64,000 nucleotides of DNA from a virus. Each line of letters starts with the position of its first letter. The stretch's first letter is position 1. The position numbers were made by a program, and so were the translations under genes. The DNA lies in the IMG/VR virus record IMGVR_UViG_3300042477_000802, positions 1 to 64,000 of that record, one strand, 5' to 3'. Of this stretch, positions 48,134 to 56,317 are shown piece after piece. The notes beneath the pieces were generated by a model that did not search any database, had not been told where the DNA came from, and saw only the letters and a program-made list of their open reading frames with translations.

Positions 48134-48463
48134 TCACTCTGAGAGAGTCTCTTCTGAATTAGTAACATCTACCTTAACATCTGGTGTGGCCGTATCTACC
48201 ACGGTTTTCGTGGTAGGTAACTTACATAAACCGCCATGAGCCCCACGCTTAATCTCAATACCAGGAAAATCCTTAAAGAGGAACAAAAGAGTAGGATACA
48301 ATTGAGGTCCTGTCATACCAATTTCTTTGCCGAGTTCCTTAGCTAACTCAGTTGCGGGAACTTTCTCTCCGGGTCGAAGGCTATCAATTTTAGCAGCCGC
48401 CTTCTCAAAAATGGGACGAAGACGCTGATTCAGAACTAACTCGATGTGTTGCTTGCTATCCAT
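48134..48463 (-). CDS. RGAHGG-motif protein (winged-helix-like)
   Basis: The 109-residue protein has a helical start and GPQLYPTLLFLFKDFPGIEI followed by KRGAHGGLCKLP, the motif shared with 35628-36035. The order (helices, then a glycine hairpin) resembles a winged-helix fold. It follows a strong terminator. Confidence 0.68.
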   Translation of the reverse strand: MDSKQHIELVLNQRLRPIFEKAAAKIDSLRPGEKVPATELAKELGKEIGMTGPQLYPTLLFLFKDFPGIEIKRGAHGGLCKLPTTKTVVDTATPDVKVDVTNSEETLSE

Positions 48464-48491
48464 AATTTTAAATTCTCCAATTAAAAGGTAA

Positions 48492-48528
48492 TAAAAAGAC
48501 CAACCAACTTATCTCTCGTTGGTTGGTC
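48492..48528 (-). terminator. Rho-independent terminator
   Basis: GACCAACCAAC, 9-base loop, GTTGGTTGGTC, then TTTTTATTACC on the minus strand. A perfect 11-bp stem. It ends any transcript from the 48616 gene or from element copy 3, which lies just before it. Confidence 0.87.
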
Positions 48529-48531
48529 GCA

Positions 48532-48567
48532 GTACTAGGTGGTGTTAAAAAAATTTAGTCGCTGGGA
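48532..48567 (-). repeat. TCCCAGCGACTAAATTTTTT element, copy 3
   Basis: Core at 48548-48567; downstream box CACCTAGTA. GGTGTT/AACACC flanks the core as a stem. A terminator follows within 25 bases, so if this is a promoter it makes a very short RNA. Confidence 0.77.
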
Positions 48568-48615
48568 ACACCTACCCAGCTGGCACGAGGCTTGCAAGCC
48601 GCCAGTAAAAACTAG

Positions 48616-48939
48616 TCAAACACTATTCTGATGCAACCATAATTGAGCTGCCTTTTTAGCTCGAGAAGGCGACTTGATATTATTGCTAATATCACTCATA
48701 ACTAGCTTGGTCACATCATGCATACTATACTTAAGTACCGCTGGAATAGTAACACTAAAGGGCCTTTCTACTAAACGACCCAAAGCTAAATGGCGAGCCA
48801 TCTTACGGTCAAACTTATCGTTTGGATTCAAAACTGACAACTGATAACTCAGTTGGCTAGTCTGAAAATCAAAATTAATAGCTACACATCCTACAGGATG
48901 ATTCTTAGTATCTCGCAAAAACATAATTCGGTTTGTCAT
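48616..48939 (-). CDS. Unknown 107-residue protein
   Basis: Not recognised. Beta-rich start (IMFLRDTKNHPVGCVAINFD) and a helical, basic end (SPSRAKKAAQLWLHQNSV). Confidence 0.62.
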   Translation of the reverse strand: MTNRIMFLRDTKNHPVGCVAINFDFQTSQLSYQLSVLNPNDKFDRKMARHLALGRLVERPFSVTIPAVLKYSMHDVTKLVMSDISNNIKSPSRAKKAAQLWLHQNSV

Positions 48940-48986
48940 ATTTTTTATCTTTCTATCAAGGTTAATTATTAATTGTTAAGTTAATT

Positions 48987-49424
48987 TTAATAGCATACAG
49001 CAGAATGCTGCCATCCATAATCATCTTCGCTACCATAAGTGCCCGTGACACTTTCTAAGAAGTCTGAATCCAGATCAGGATATTTTTTTGATCTGGATTT
49101 AGGATTATAATTTTGACTAATAAAAGAAATATTTGTAGAAAATGGGATGCCATATTTTTCTGAAATATTTACGGCCGCATCTAATTCCCGACAAGCATTT
49201 TCTAAATGCTCATCAATTTCTTTTAATCTCTTCATAGCTTCTAGTCTAAATTCTCTCTCGAAAAGAGAGTCTCTATTAGAGAGACGATAGTAGTCCTCTT
49301 CAGAGGAAGAGCCATCAGTCCATGATACTAAAAATTTTTCTCCTACTAATTCGGTTACTTGACCATCCATAATAGAATTATCTTTTATTTTTTGTACTAA
49401 ATCTCCAACTTTAAATTTTTTCAT
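48987..49424 (-). CDS. Unknown protein with KOW/Tudor-like start
   Basis: The start MKKFKVGDLVQKIKDNSIMD is chosen; an upstream ATG lies inside the previous gene. GDLVQKI ... GEKFLVSWTDGSSSEEDYYR looks like an SH3-like barrel of the KOW/Tudor type. The rest is helical and ends in aromatic, acidic residues. Confidence 0.66.
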   Translation of the reverse strand: MKKFKVGDLVQKIKDNSIMDGQVTELVGEKFLVSWTDGSSSEEDYYRLSNRDSLFEREFRLEAMKRLKEIDEHLENACRELDAAVNISEKYGIPFSTNISFISQNYNPKSRSKKYPDLDSDFLESVTGTYGSEDDYGWQHSAVCY

Positions 49425-49443
49425 AATCTTATTGACGTTACTC

Positions 49444-49761
49444 CTATGATTGAGCCCGGTCTTCAATCTCTTCCAATAAAGATTGAACTTCAGGCTCTGT
49501 TAATTTATCTAACCAATCTTCTCCATTTTCATTTTCAACCGAAAGAATTTCGGTATCTGATTCACTAGGATAACAATATTCTGGTGGACCATAATATTGT
49601 CCAGGATGATAGTATGATCTGCCTTCAACTTTTAATTTGATAGTTTTAAACTCAACATCTTCTGACTCTTCTAAAGAATTAGAAAATACTTGAGTTTTTG
49701 GATCGAATAATCTTTCTAATTCAAATTCAAAAAATACTGTTTCGTTATACGGATCACTCAT
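49444..49761 (-). CDS. Unknown acidic protein
   Basis: The ATG overlaps the TGA of the upstream gene (ATGA), giving MSDPYNETVFFEFELERLFD. Acidic, with a tyrosine/proline-rich stretch (YYHPGQYYGPPEYCYPSESD). Not recognised. Confidence 0.65.
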   Translation of the reverse strand: MSDPYNETVFFEFELERLFDPKTQVFSNSLEESEDVEFKTIKLKVEGRSYYHPGQYYGPPEYCYPSESDTEILSVENENGEDWLDKLTEPEVQSLLEEIEDRAQS

Positions 49762-50894
49762 AAAATTTCGCATCTAGTAAGAATTGTTTCTTTAATGGAT
49801 TTGAATTCTTGGTGAGCCTTGACTGTGGCTTTAATTTGGTATTGCTGCCCCTCTTGCAAATCTTTAGAGGTAGAGGTTAACCATACTAAAATGTTACCAG
49901 CAGGGTCATGAAAAATATATTTATTGGTCCAACCATAATTTCCAGAAAACCCGGTCACCTTTTTAAGGTTGAGAGTAAAAACACTTCTATCATTTACTAA
50001 TCCAACAAATTGAGATTCTTTTTTAAACTGTAACTGTTTAACTTGACGTAAATATGAAGAAATAATACTAACACTATATCCAATAGTTCTAACTCCAACC
50101 ATTCCAGAACGAGCAATGGCTCTAATGTTATAGAGATAATCAGAGTTTTCTACTTCTTCATCAGACAGATTTTCTACCCAATTAATAGCTTGTTCTGCTA
50201 ACTCTCGATCTTCAGTCGACACCGGAAATAAACCATAAGTGCTATCTTGTAATAGATTATATTCTACTACGGTAGCCGTAGCTAGTTTTCCAGTTTCTTT
50301 AGCTTCAGTCTTAGACATCCATCCACATTCTCTAATACAAGCTGCCGCTTGCGCTAAGACATGGTTTAAATAATAAATGCCTTCATTATTTTCAAAATTA
50401 TTGTGACGAGCACCTTCCATAAAGGAAATTAATTCGCCGACCAAGGCAGCTTGCTGCAAGATATTATCAGGAGAATTTCCTCCTAGAAAATCTTTAATAC
50501 AAGAAGATCCTACTTGCAATGCCTCACAAGTAGCATCATGTCGTACAACGTAAGTATCTTTGCGATATCTTTTAACATTACAATGTTCGCAAGCGCTACC
50601 GGAAGTACGATATTGAAGAGGAATTTCATAATCATTAGTAATGGCTCTAATGATATTTTCTCCGGTAGGAAGATGCTGTAAGGTAGCAATAAACTCCCAA
50701 CCATCATAAGACACTTGAAAAGGTCCAGTTAATTCGCAAGGCAAGCATAGTTTATCTTGCTCTAAGAATGCTTTACCCCAGGTAATGGAAACGGGCTCCA
50801 GTTTTAATTTTAGAGCCCGCTTATTTAATTTCTCAATTTTTTGCTCCACGATGCTTTGGTTAGCGACCGGGACAATAAAAGAACGTGTAGTCAT
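49758..50894 (-). CDS. Zinc-finger phage protein with C-terminal OB-like domain
   Basis: The 378-residue protein has a cysteine site, CEHCNVKRYRKDTY ... CEALQVGSSCIKDFLGG, in its first half. Its C-terminal part (QFVGLVNDRSVFTLNLKKVT ... GQQYQIKATVKAHQEFKSIK) has an OB-fold pattern. I recall similar proteins in phage and plasmid genomes without an assigned function. Nucleic-acid binding is likely. Confidence 0.72.
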   Translation of the reverse strand: MTTRSFIVPVANQSIVEQKIEKLNKRALKLKLEPVSITWGKAFLEQDKLCLPCELTGPFQVSYDGWEFIATLQHLPTGENIIRAITNDYEIPLQYRTSGSACEHCNVKRYRKDTYVVRHDATCEALQVGSSCIKDFLGGNSPDNILQQAALVGELISFMEGARHNNFENNEGIYYLNHVLAQAAACIRECGWMSKTEAKETGKLATATVVEYNLLQDSTYGLFPVSTEDRELAEQAINWVENLSDEEVENSDYLYNIRAIARSGMVGVRTIGYSVSIISSYLRQVKQLQFKKESQFVGLVNDRSVFTLNLKKVTGFSGNYGWTNKYIFHDPAGNILVWLTSTSKDLQEGQQYQIKATVKAHQEFKSIKETILTRCEIL

Positions 50895-50936
50895 TATGTC
50901 TGGTTTCCTAAATTAATCTTAACTCCGCTGCATTCC

Positions 50937-50972
50937 TACTTAGGGAGCAGCGAAAAAATTTAGTCGCTGGGA
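50937..50972 (-). repeat. TCCCAGCGACTAAATTTTTT element, copy 4
   Basis: Core at 50953-50972; downstream box TCCCTAAGTA. CAGCG/CGCTG pairs across the core, and CGCTGC/GCAGCG forms a second stem next to it (50926-50952). About 58 bases upstream of the zinc-finger gene. Confidence 0.77.
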
Positions 50973-51034
50973 GCGGTGGCAAGAAACGTGCCAAGATTGT
51001 TGGCGTCAAATTAACTCTAATCCTAGATTAATAG

Positions 51035-51349
51035 TTAACATGTTTCCTCTTGGTCATTGACCAAGTAAGTCACATATTCTCGTTCTTTACTTACTGCTGG
51101 ATTAATTAGGATTTCGTAATAAATAGTATTCTTATCAGAATTAATTCCTTCAAATTCTCTCTCAGCCAAAATGACAAAACCCATTGTTCCAATCATCCAA
51201 CGATCAACATCAGTTGATAATTTATTAATATAATCTAAAATTGTTTGACGAATCTCTTCGTCTTTACCTAGAAAAGATGTATTATGTTTTGATAAAAATT
51301 TAACCGCCGCCTCTAATTCAGCTTTTGAATAATTAATTTCAATTTCCAT
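51035..51349 (-). CDS. Unknown 104-residue protein
   Basis: Not recognised. Starts MEIEINYSKAELEAAVKFLS, has a beta-hairpin core with WMIGTMGFVILAEREFEG, and ends in acidic residues with a cysteine. It overlaps the zinc-binding gene. Confidence 0.6.
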   Translation of the reverse strand: MEIEINYSKAELEAAVKFLSKHNTSFLGKDEEIRQTILDYINKLSTDVDRWMIGTMGFVILAEREFEGINSDKNTIYYEILINPAVSKEREYVTYLVNDQEETC

Positions 51350-51557
51350 CTGAATGGTCTTTCAATTTTTTCTGAAAATCTTCCCAACAAGAATCACAAG
51401 CCCAAGTTTGATAAGCTCCCAATTTCATTTGTTGACCAGCTAATGCGGTAGGATAAGTAATCCATCTTATAGTACTAGGCTTACAACAAGTATATTCTTG
51501 CCCATGACAAGGATGATGTGATTGATTTTCAATATATCCGCAACGACAAGCTGTCAT
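51339..51557 (-). CDS. Small cysteine/histidine-rich protein
   Basis: The 72-residue product has CRCGYIENQSHHPCHGQEYT, CCKPS and ACDSC, enough ligands for two zinc ions. It overlaps genes on both sides and is probably translated with them. Confidence 0.68.
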   Translation of the reverse strand: MTACRCGYIENQSHHPCHGQEYTCCKPSTIRWITYPTALAGQQMKLGAYQTWACDSCWEDFQKKLKDHSDGN

Positions 51558-51742
51558 TGAAAAGTGACCTTTACTACTTTATCATGATCAATTTCAACAC
51601 AAACCCGATCAGATCTAGTATCTTCAGGATAATCAAAATATGATTTATCATTGATTCTAATCAATCTGAAAATTAGATTTTGTTGCTCTGCTTTATTTTG
51701 TGCCGCCTTTTTTGTTAATCCTAAATAATCTTCGCTTTTCAT
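51554..51742 (-). CDS. I78 / potato-inhibitor-I-like small protein
   Basis: The 62-residue product has KAAQNKAEQQNLIFRLIRIN and DTRSDRVCVEIDHDKVVKV, the order and spacing of the I78 inhibitor fold (helix, reactive loop, then the RxNxxxD-like strand). It could inhibit a host protease of the subtilisin class. The reactive loop would be NDKSYFDYPED. Confidence 0.65.
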   Translation of the reverse strand: MKSEDYLGLTKKAAQNKAEQQNLIFRLIRINDKSYFDYPEDTRSDRVCVEIDHDKVVKVTFQ

Positions 51743-51752
51743 TTTTTTCCTT

Positions 51753-52835
51753 TCACTTTAACAAATTGTATCCTTGACCAATTATTTTTAATTGTAATCT
51801 GCCATTAAGTCGTGGCTCAAATCTCTCATGAAGAGGAACTATTACGGCGCCTTCTCTAACATGTTTAGAGTTAAGAGTAGACATTCCTTCGGCAAATTGA
51901 TAGGCGTGCTCTTTTCCTAACCAGGGGCCACGATATAATTCTGGAGCCGGAGACAATTCCAGTTGATTGATTTTATCAACTCTTTCTTGATAATCTAAAT
52001 ACCTATTATTATGAGCATCATAAACATCAAAGAAATGAACTGTAGTATGTAATTTACCATCTTTAATACTAGAATCATATCTAAATCCTTTGACTTGTCC
52101 AATAGCCTCTCCAAAGAAGACTAGTTTGGGAAACTTAGATAGTTTTTCTTCTAAATTATACCTGAGAGCAAGATCCCACCACATATCATCCGGGTCTAAT
52201 TTTTTATAAAAATTTCTAGATTTAACCCATAAACGCTGACCATCATAGCAAAAAGCTGCATTACTTCCATGTAATTTTTCTGTAATGGTAATCTCTTCTT
52301 GAGGACGAAAACAATTAATATACTTCCGAATTCCTTCAATATCATAATAAGGAATGGCCCAGTTAGTTGGAGGTTTCTCAGCATTACTATTTTTAAATTT
52401 AGTAATATTCTCTTCTTCCTCTTCTACTACCTTTTTTAGGTTAAGGACTTCTACTAGAGAATCTCCTTCTTGTAGGTGAGGTGGGGCTGGAACTAACATT
52501 CCCTGAGAATAAACATTTCTAATTTTCTTAGCTTTAATTACTCGATTCTTTTCTGGAACAGAGCCAAGAGGATATTTCATCCCATTGGGTCGAGTTTTAA
52601 TTTCTCCATTTTCTTCATATTTCTCTATATTTTTAGGAGATAGAAAATAGAATTGTTCTGTATCTGGAACAATAGTATCGATAGCAATATAACCTACTAA
52701 TTGGTTGAGATGGTAGTCTTCTGTTTTTACCACGACTGGATAGTCGGACATTACGGTGGCAATAGAGAGACTATCTGCATTAGGATGTTTTTCTAACTTT
52801 TCTATTCGACAAACTTGACAATTCCAATCTGACAT
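51753..52835 (-). CDS. RNA ligase, DRB0094/Rnl5-like family
   Basis: The 360-residue protein opens with an OB/EMAP-like domain (WNCQVCRIEKLEKHPNADSL), then the nucleotidyltransferase core: motif I lysine in ITITEKLHGSNAAFCYDG, motif III LVFFGEAIGQVKG, motif IV REGAVIVPLHE, motif V LQLKIIGQGYN. The layout fits the TIGR02306 family that seals nicked RNA or RNA-DNA duplexes. With the Ro60 protein, CYTH enzyme and a kinase it suggests RNA repair. It appears complete. Confidence 0.9.
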   Translation of the reverse strand: MSDWNCQVCRIEKLEKHPNADSLSIATVMSDYPVVVKTEDYHLNQLVGYIAIDTIVPDTEQFYFLSPKNIEKYEENGEIKTRPNGMKYPLGSVPEKNRVIKAKKIRNVYSQGMLVPAPPHLQEGDSLVEVLNLKKVVEEEEENITKFKNSNAEKPPTNWAIPYYDIEGIRKYINCFRPQEEITITEKLHGSNAAFCYDGQRLWVKSRNFYKKLDPDDMWWDLALRYNLEEKLSKFPKLVFFGEAIGQVKGFRYDSSIKDGKLHTTVHFFDVYDAHNNRYLDYQERVDKINQLELSPAPELYRGPWLGKEHAYQFAEGMSTLNSKHVREGAVIVPLHERFEPRLNGRLQLKIIGQGYNLLK

Positions 52836-52895
52836 AATTCACCTGTATCGCAAAATTTACCCACGTTGCACTTACTAAGTAATTTTAAATATTTA

Positions 52896-53072
52896 TTATT
52901 TAATTTCGTTATGATATAAAGTTACTAAATAATTATTAGCGTCTATACAATTTATCTTTACGGTTTTATATTCAGTATTTATTTCAATACTTAATACAGT
53001 TAATAGTTGATTATCTTTCTTACTAAGAACTGAATCATGAGAGTGAAGTCTCTTGGCGTCTAGATATTTCAC
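52896..53072 (-). CDS. 58-residue protein, GTG start
   Basis: The frame begins at GTG (53072) inside the upstream gene and reads VKYLDAKRLHSHDSVLSKKD ... NNYLVTLYHNEIK. The strand-rich second half (LLTVLSIEINTEYKTVKINC) looks like a real fold. The overlap with the previous gene suggests coupling. It fills the gap before the RNA ligase. Confidence 0.6.
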   Translation of the reverse strand: MKYLDAKRLHSHDSVLSKKDNQLLTVLSIEINTEYKTVKINCIDANNYLVTLYHNEIK

Positions 53073-53394
53073 GTTTTAATTCCAATCCAGGGTGATTAAC
53101 TATTTCAGTTAATGATTCTTTATAAGAAAAAACTTGGTCTTCAGTGGCAGATATTTTTCTTTTTAATTCTTCTATTAGAATATTATATAAAGATTGAGCC
53201 GCATTCAAATGCGACTCTGAATAAAATTCTTTTGTGTCGCATTTAATATGCCAGGGCTTGGATATTCCCAATTCGTAACCTTTATAGGTTATAAAAACTT
53301 CCGATTCTTTTTTAGAAATAGCCTTGGTTAATTTTTTAATGTCAACGATATATTGCTCAAAATCCATATATTTAAAATTTAAATAAATCTCCAA
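53035..53394 (-). CDS. Unknown 119-residue protein
   Basis: Not recognised. Helical with a beta segment (SEVFITYKGYELGISKPWHI); the C-terminus is basic. It overlaps genes on both sides. Confidence 0.6.
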   Translation of the reverse strand: MEIYLNFKYMDFEQYIVDIKKLTKAISKKESEVFITYKGYELGISKPWHIKCDTKEFYSESHLNAAQSLYNILIEELKRKISATEDQVFSYKESLTEIVNHPGLELKREISRRQETSLS

Positions 53395-53575
53395 CCACTA
53401 AACATTCTACATTAAAACCTTCCCAGGAGGTTGGAACTATTTTTTTATCTTTTTCTGTAGCTACTCTGACAGCAATAGTTGTCACGCTAGAAATTCCTAC
53501 ACCTTTTAGGTTATCTCCTAGTAATGGAACTAAATGATTTTTTAATTTATTCTTTGCTTGTTTTAAAGTTAACAT
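53372..53575 (-). CDS. Unknown 67-residue protein
   Basis: Not recognised. LKGVGISSVTTIAVRVATEK and FNVECLVVGDLFKF form a compact strand pattern. It heads this small operon just beyond the repeat array at 53588. Confidence 0.6.
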   Translation of the reverse strand: MLTLKQAKNKLKNHLVPLLGDNLKGVGISSVTTIAVRVATEKDKKIVPTSWEGFNVECLVVGDLFKF

Positions 53576-53587
53576 AACATCCTTTTA

Positions 53588-53977
53588 TTACCATAAAGCT
53601 TTCAACTTAACTAAACGCCGATATTCTTCTTCTGATTCTATTTCTTCATTTTGAAGAAACCAGTTTTTCTCTCCATAGAAATACTCTATAGCTGGACCAT
53701 CTTCTCGATGGCGTTGACCATGACGCCACCATTCTTTACTGCTATCAGACCATTCTACAGCTGGGCCGTCTTCTCGATGTAATTTATTATTATAATACCA
53801 TTTTTTACTACTACCAATCCATACTACGGCTGGACCATCTTCTCGATGGCGTTGATCATGACGCCACCATTCTTTAGATCCATCACTATATTCTACCGCT
53901 GGACCATCTTCTCGATGTAATTGACTATTATAATGGTAGCTTTTAGTTCCTTCTTTATCTATTTTAATTTCTTGCAT
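53588..53977 (-). CDS. HREDGPA-repeat protein, 4 units
   Basis: The 129-residue product starts MQEIKIDKEGTKSYHYNS. Units 1/3 and 2/4 pair by sequence (SKEWWRHDQRHRED against SKEWWRHGQRHRED), a sign of duplication of a two-unit block. Tail SEEEYRRLVKLKALW, with arginine for tryptophan. Confidence 0.86.
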   Translation of the reverse strand: MQEIKIDKEGTKSYHYNSQLHREDGPAVEYSDGSKEWWRHDQRHREDGPAVVWIGSSKKWYYNNKLHREDGPAVEWSDSSKEWWRHGQRHREDGPAIEYFYGEKNWFLQNEEIESEEEYRRLVKLKALW

Positions 53978-53981
53978 ATCT

Positions 53982-54299
53982 TTACCATAAAGCTTTTAAT
54001 TTAACTAAACGCCAATATTCTTCTTCTATATATCCTATACCTTGAAGGTACCATCTTTTAGATCCATTAGCTTTTTCTACTGCTGGACCATCTTCTCGAT
54101 GACATTTACCATAAAGATACCACCATTTATCTCCATTAGGATCTTCTATAGCTGGTCCAGCTTCTCGATGTAGTTGGCCATGAAGATACCATTTTTTACT
54201 TCCATCAGCCCATTCTATGGCTGGACCATCGTCTCGATGCAATTTACCATTCCAATAATAAAATTTATTTCCAAATTCGTCTTCTTTAATTTCTTGCAT
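53982..54299 (-). CDS. HREDGPA-repeat protein, 3 units
   Basis: The 105-residue product starts MQEIKEDEFGNKFYYWNG; cores are HRDDGPAIEW, HREAGPAIED and HREDGPAVEK. Tail EEEYWRLVKLKALW. Confidence 0.86.
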   Translation of the reverse strand: MQEIKEDEFGNKFYYWNGKLHRDDGPAIEWADGSKKWYLHGQLHREAGPAIEDPNGDKWWYLYGKCHREDGPAVEKANGSKRWYLQGIGYIEEEYWRLVKLKALW

Positions 54300-54302
54300 A
54301 TT

Positions 54303-54749
54303 TTACCATAAAGATTTTAATTTAACCATCCGCCAATATTCTGCTTCGGAATATTTTTTATTTTGAATCCAAAATTCTTTATCTCCATTATGATGTTGAA
54401 CAGCTGGCCCATCTTCTCGATGGCGAAGACCAAAATAATACCAGGCGGTATAATTGCGTTTCTTATCAATAAGAGCTGGACCATTTGATCTATGCAATTG
54501 TCCTTGAAACCACCATTGTTTTTCTCCACTAGCATATTCTATGGCCGGCCCATCTTCTCGATGAATCTCTCCATAGCGAAACCAAGCTTTATCACCATTC
54601 AAATATAGGATAGCGGGACCATCTTCTCGATGAATTAGATTATCATAATAGTAACAAAATTTACCAAAAATAGGATCTTTAATTATTTCAATGTGTCGGT
54701 CGAGACGTAAATAAATATCGCCCAATTTATTATTTTTATATTTTACCAT
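54303..54749 (-). CDS. HREDGPA-repeat protein, 4 units, long start
   Basis: The 148-residue product starts MVKYKNNKLGDIYLRLDRHI at the ATG overlapping the previous gene's end, giving about 20 extra residues before the first strand. Unit 3 is HRSNGPALIDKKRNYTAWYY. Tail EAEYWRMVKLKSLW. Confidence 0.84.
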   Translation of the reverse strand: MVKYKNNKLGDIYLRLDRHIEIIKDPIFGKFCYYYDNLIHREDGPAILYLNGDKAWFRYGEIHREDGPAIEYASGEKQWWFQGQLHRSNGPALIDKKRNYTAWYYFGLRHREDGPAVQHHNGDKEFWIQNKKYSEAEYWRMVKLKSLW

Positions 54750-55129
54750 AAAGCTTTTAGCTTAACTAAACGCCAATATTCTTTTTCTGTATATTTTTTA
54801 CTATAAATCCAATATTCTTTATTTCCAGTACAATACTCTATGGCTGGACCATCCGCTCGATGTAATTGTTGATAACAATACCAATATTTGGTTCCATCAG
54901 CAAATTCTATGGCCGGACCATCAACTCGATGGAGTTGACCATGATGGTACCAATATTTGGTACCTTCAATATATTCTGCTGCTGGACCATCTTCTCGATG
55001 TAAGATATCTTGAATCCACCATTCTTTAGAGCCGTCATCCCATTCTACTGCCGGACCATCTTCTCGATGCAACTTACCATTCCAATAATATCTTATAGTG
55101 CCAAATTCACTTATCTTAATTTCTCGCAT
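54743..55129 (-). CDS. HREDGPA-repeat protein, 4 units
   Basis: The 128-residue product starts MREIKISEFGTIRYYWNG. Cores include HRVDGPAIEF and HRADGPAIEY. Tail EKEYWRLVKLKALW. Confidence 0.86.
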   Translation of the reverse strand: MREIKISEFGTIRYYWNGKLHREDGPAVEWDDGSKEWWIQDILHREDGPAAEYIEGTKYWYHHGQLHRVDGPAIEFADGTKYWYCYQQLHRADGPAIEYCTGNKEYWIYSKKYTEKEYWRLVKLKALW

Positions 55130-55132
55130 AAT

Positions 55133-55621
55133 TTACCATAAAGCTTGCAATTTTAACCATCTTTTAAATTGCTTAGTAGATTTAACGGGAATAAATTTCC
55201 CATGATAATACCATTGTTTGGCACCTTTAACTGGATGCACAGCCGGACCATCTTCTCGATGGCATTTGCCATGAAGCCACCATTCTTTAGTTCCAGAAAT
55301 AAATTCTGCTGCTGGACCATCTTCTCGATGTTTTTGACCATGAAACCACCAAAACTTATTTCCATTAGCAGCCTCAACAGCTGGACCATCTTCTCGATGT
55401 CTTTTACCATAACAATACCAATATTTAGATCCGCAAGCAAATTCTACTGCAGGACCATTTTCTCGATGTAATTTACCATAAAGATACCATTCTTTATTTC
55501 CATTAGGATATTCTACTGCTGGCCCTTTTACTCGATGTAATTTGTTATTTCTATAATGTTTTATAACTCCGTCTTTACTTTTTTTTCTTTTATAGATTGG
55601 TTTATTTTTTGTGGTGGTCAT
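55133..55621 (-). CDS. HREDGPA-repeat protein, 5 units, long tail type
   Basis: The 162-residue product opens MTTTKNKPIYKRKKSKDGVI, a basic start. The first core is HRVKGPAVEY. The tail VKSTKQFKRWLKLQALW is of the same longer type as at 4548 and 4914, marking a subfamily. Confidence 0.85.
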   Translation of the reverse strand: MTTTKNKPIYKRKKSKDGVIKHYRNNKLHRVKGPAVEYPNGNKEWYLYGKLHRENGPAVEFACGSKYWYCYGKRHREDGPAVEAANGNKFWWFHGQKHREDGPAAEFISGTKEWWLHGKCHREDGPAVHPVKGAKQWYYHGKFIPVKSTKQFKRWLKLQALW

Positions 55622-55628
55622 TTTAATT

Positions 55629-56048
55629 TTACCAAAAGTTTTTTAACTTAATTAATCTCCAATATTCTTCTTCTGAAGGAATAAGAACATTATTCAACCA
55701 AAACTCTTTATATCCATCCGAACATTCTACAGCCGGACCATTTTCTCGATGCCGCATATCATGGAGATACCATTCGTAAATCTTAATTGTTCCATCAATA
55801 GTACTCTCTATGGCCGGGCCATTCTCTCGATGTAAAGCCCCATGGTAATACCACTCAATATCTCCATTTACATGAAATACTGCGGGACCATTTTCTCGAT
55901 GTCTCTTACCATTAAGATACCAAGCTTGATGCCCATTATCACCTTCTATTGAAGGCCATTCTACTGCCGGTCCATCTTCTCGGTGTAATTCATTATTCTT
56001 AGTATATTTAATATATCCGATAGGGTCTTGTATAATTTTAATTGACAT
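55629..56048 (-). CDS. HREDGPA-repeat protein, 4 units with long units
   Basis: The 139-residue product starts MSIKIIQDPIGYIKYTKNNE. Two units carry extra residues (EWPSIEGDNGHQAWYLNG; ESTIDGTIKIYEWYLHD). Tail EEEYWRLIKLKNFW. It is first in its array. Confidence 0.84.
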   Translation of the reverse strand: MSIKIIQDPIGYIKYTKNNELHREDGPAVEWPSIEGDNGHQAWYLNGKRHRENGPAVFHVNGDIEWYYHGALHRENGPAIESTIDGTIKIYEWYLHDMRHRENGPAVECSDGYKEFWLNNVLIPSEEEYWRLIKLKNFW

Positions 56049-56063
56049 TTGCTACTCTTCATC

Positions 56064-56315
56064 CTAAAGATGATCGAACATCTCATCAAAAGCTAAAGTT
56101 AACTTATTTAATAGATCCTTAGCGTTAATATCATTGACTAAATGTTTCTCTATCTTAGAGAAAGAGATAGTAAGCTTTGCAGACCCCCACATATTAGAAT
56201 CTTCAGCAAGATTTCCGAATCTCTTTAATAAAGATAAACCTTCTGTATCCTTACTTAAGTATTTTTCTAATTCTGCATAACACATTAAAAAAGAACGAGA
56301 CCACTTAAAATTCAT
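56064..56315 (-). CDS. Unknown 83-residue protein
   Basis: Not recognised. Helical, LEKYLSKDTEGLSLLKRFGN, with an internal echo (EKHLVNDINAKDLLNKL), so it may be two copies of one helical hairpin. Adjacent to the nucleotidyltransferase gene. Confidence 0.6.
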   Translation of the reverse strand: MNFKWSRSFLMCYAELEKYLSKDTEGLSLLKRFGNLAEDSNMWGSAKLTISFSKIEKHLVNDINAKDLLNKLTLAFDEMFDHL

Positions 56316-56317
56316 TT

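Noticed and set aside
940-55471. Many plus-strand frames opposite the repeat genes (phenylalanine/serine-rich, IFSM repeats)
   Set aside because: They are the antisense shadow of the near-invariant CATCGAGAAGATGGTCCAGC repeat; they lack ribosome sites, and their pattern follows the sense repeat exactly.
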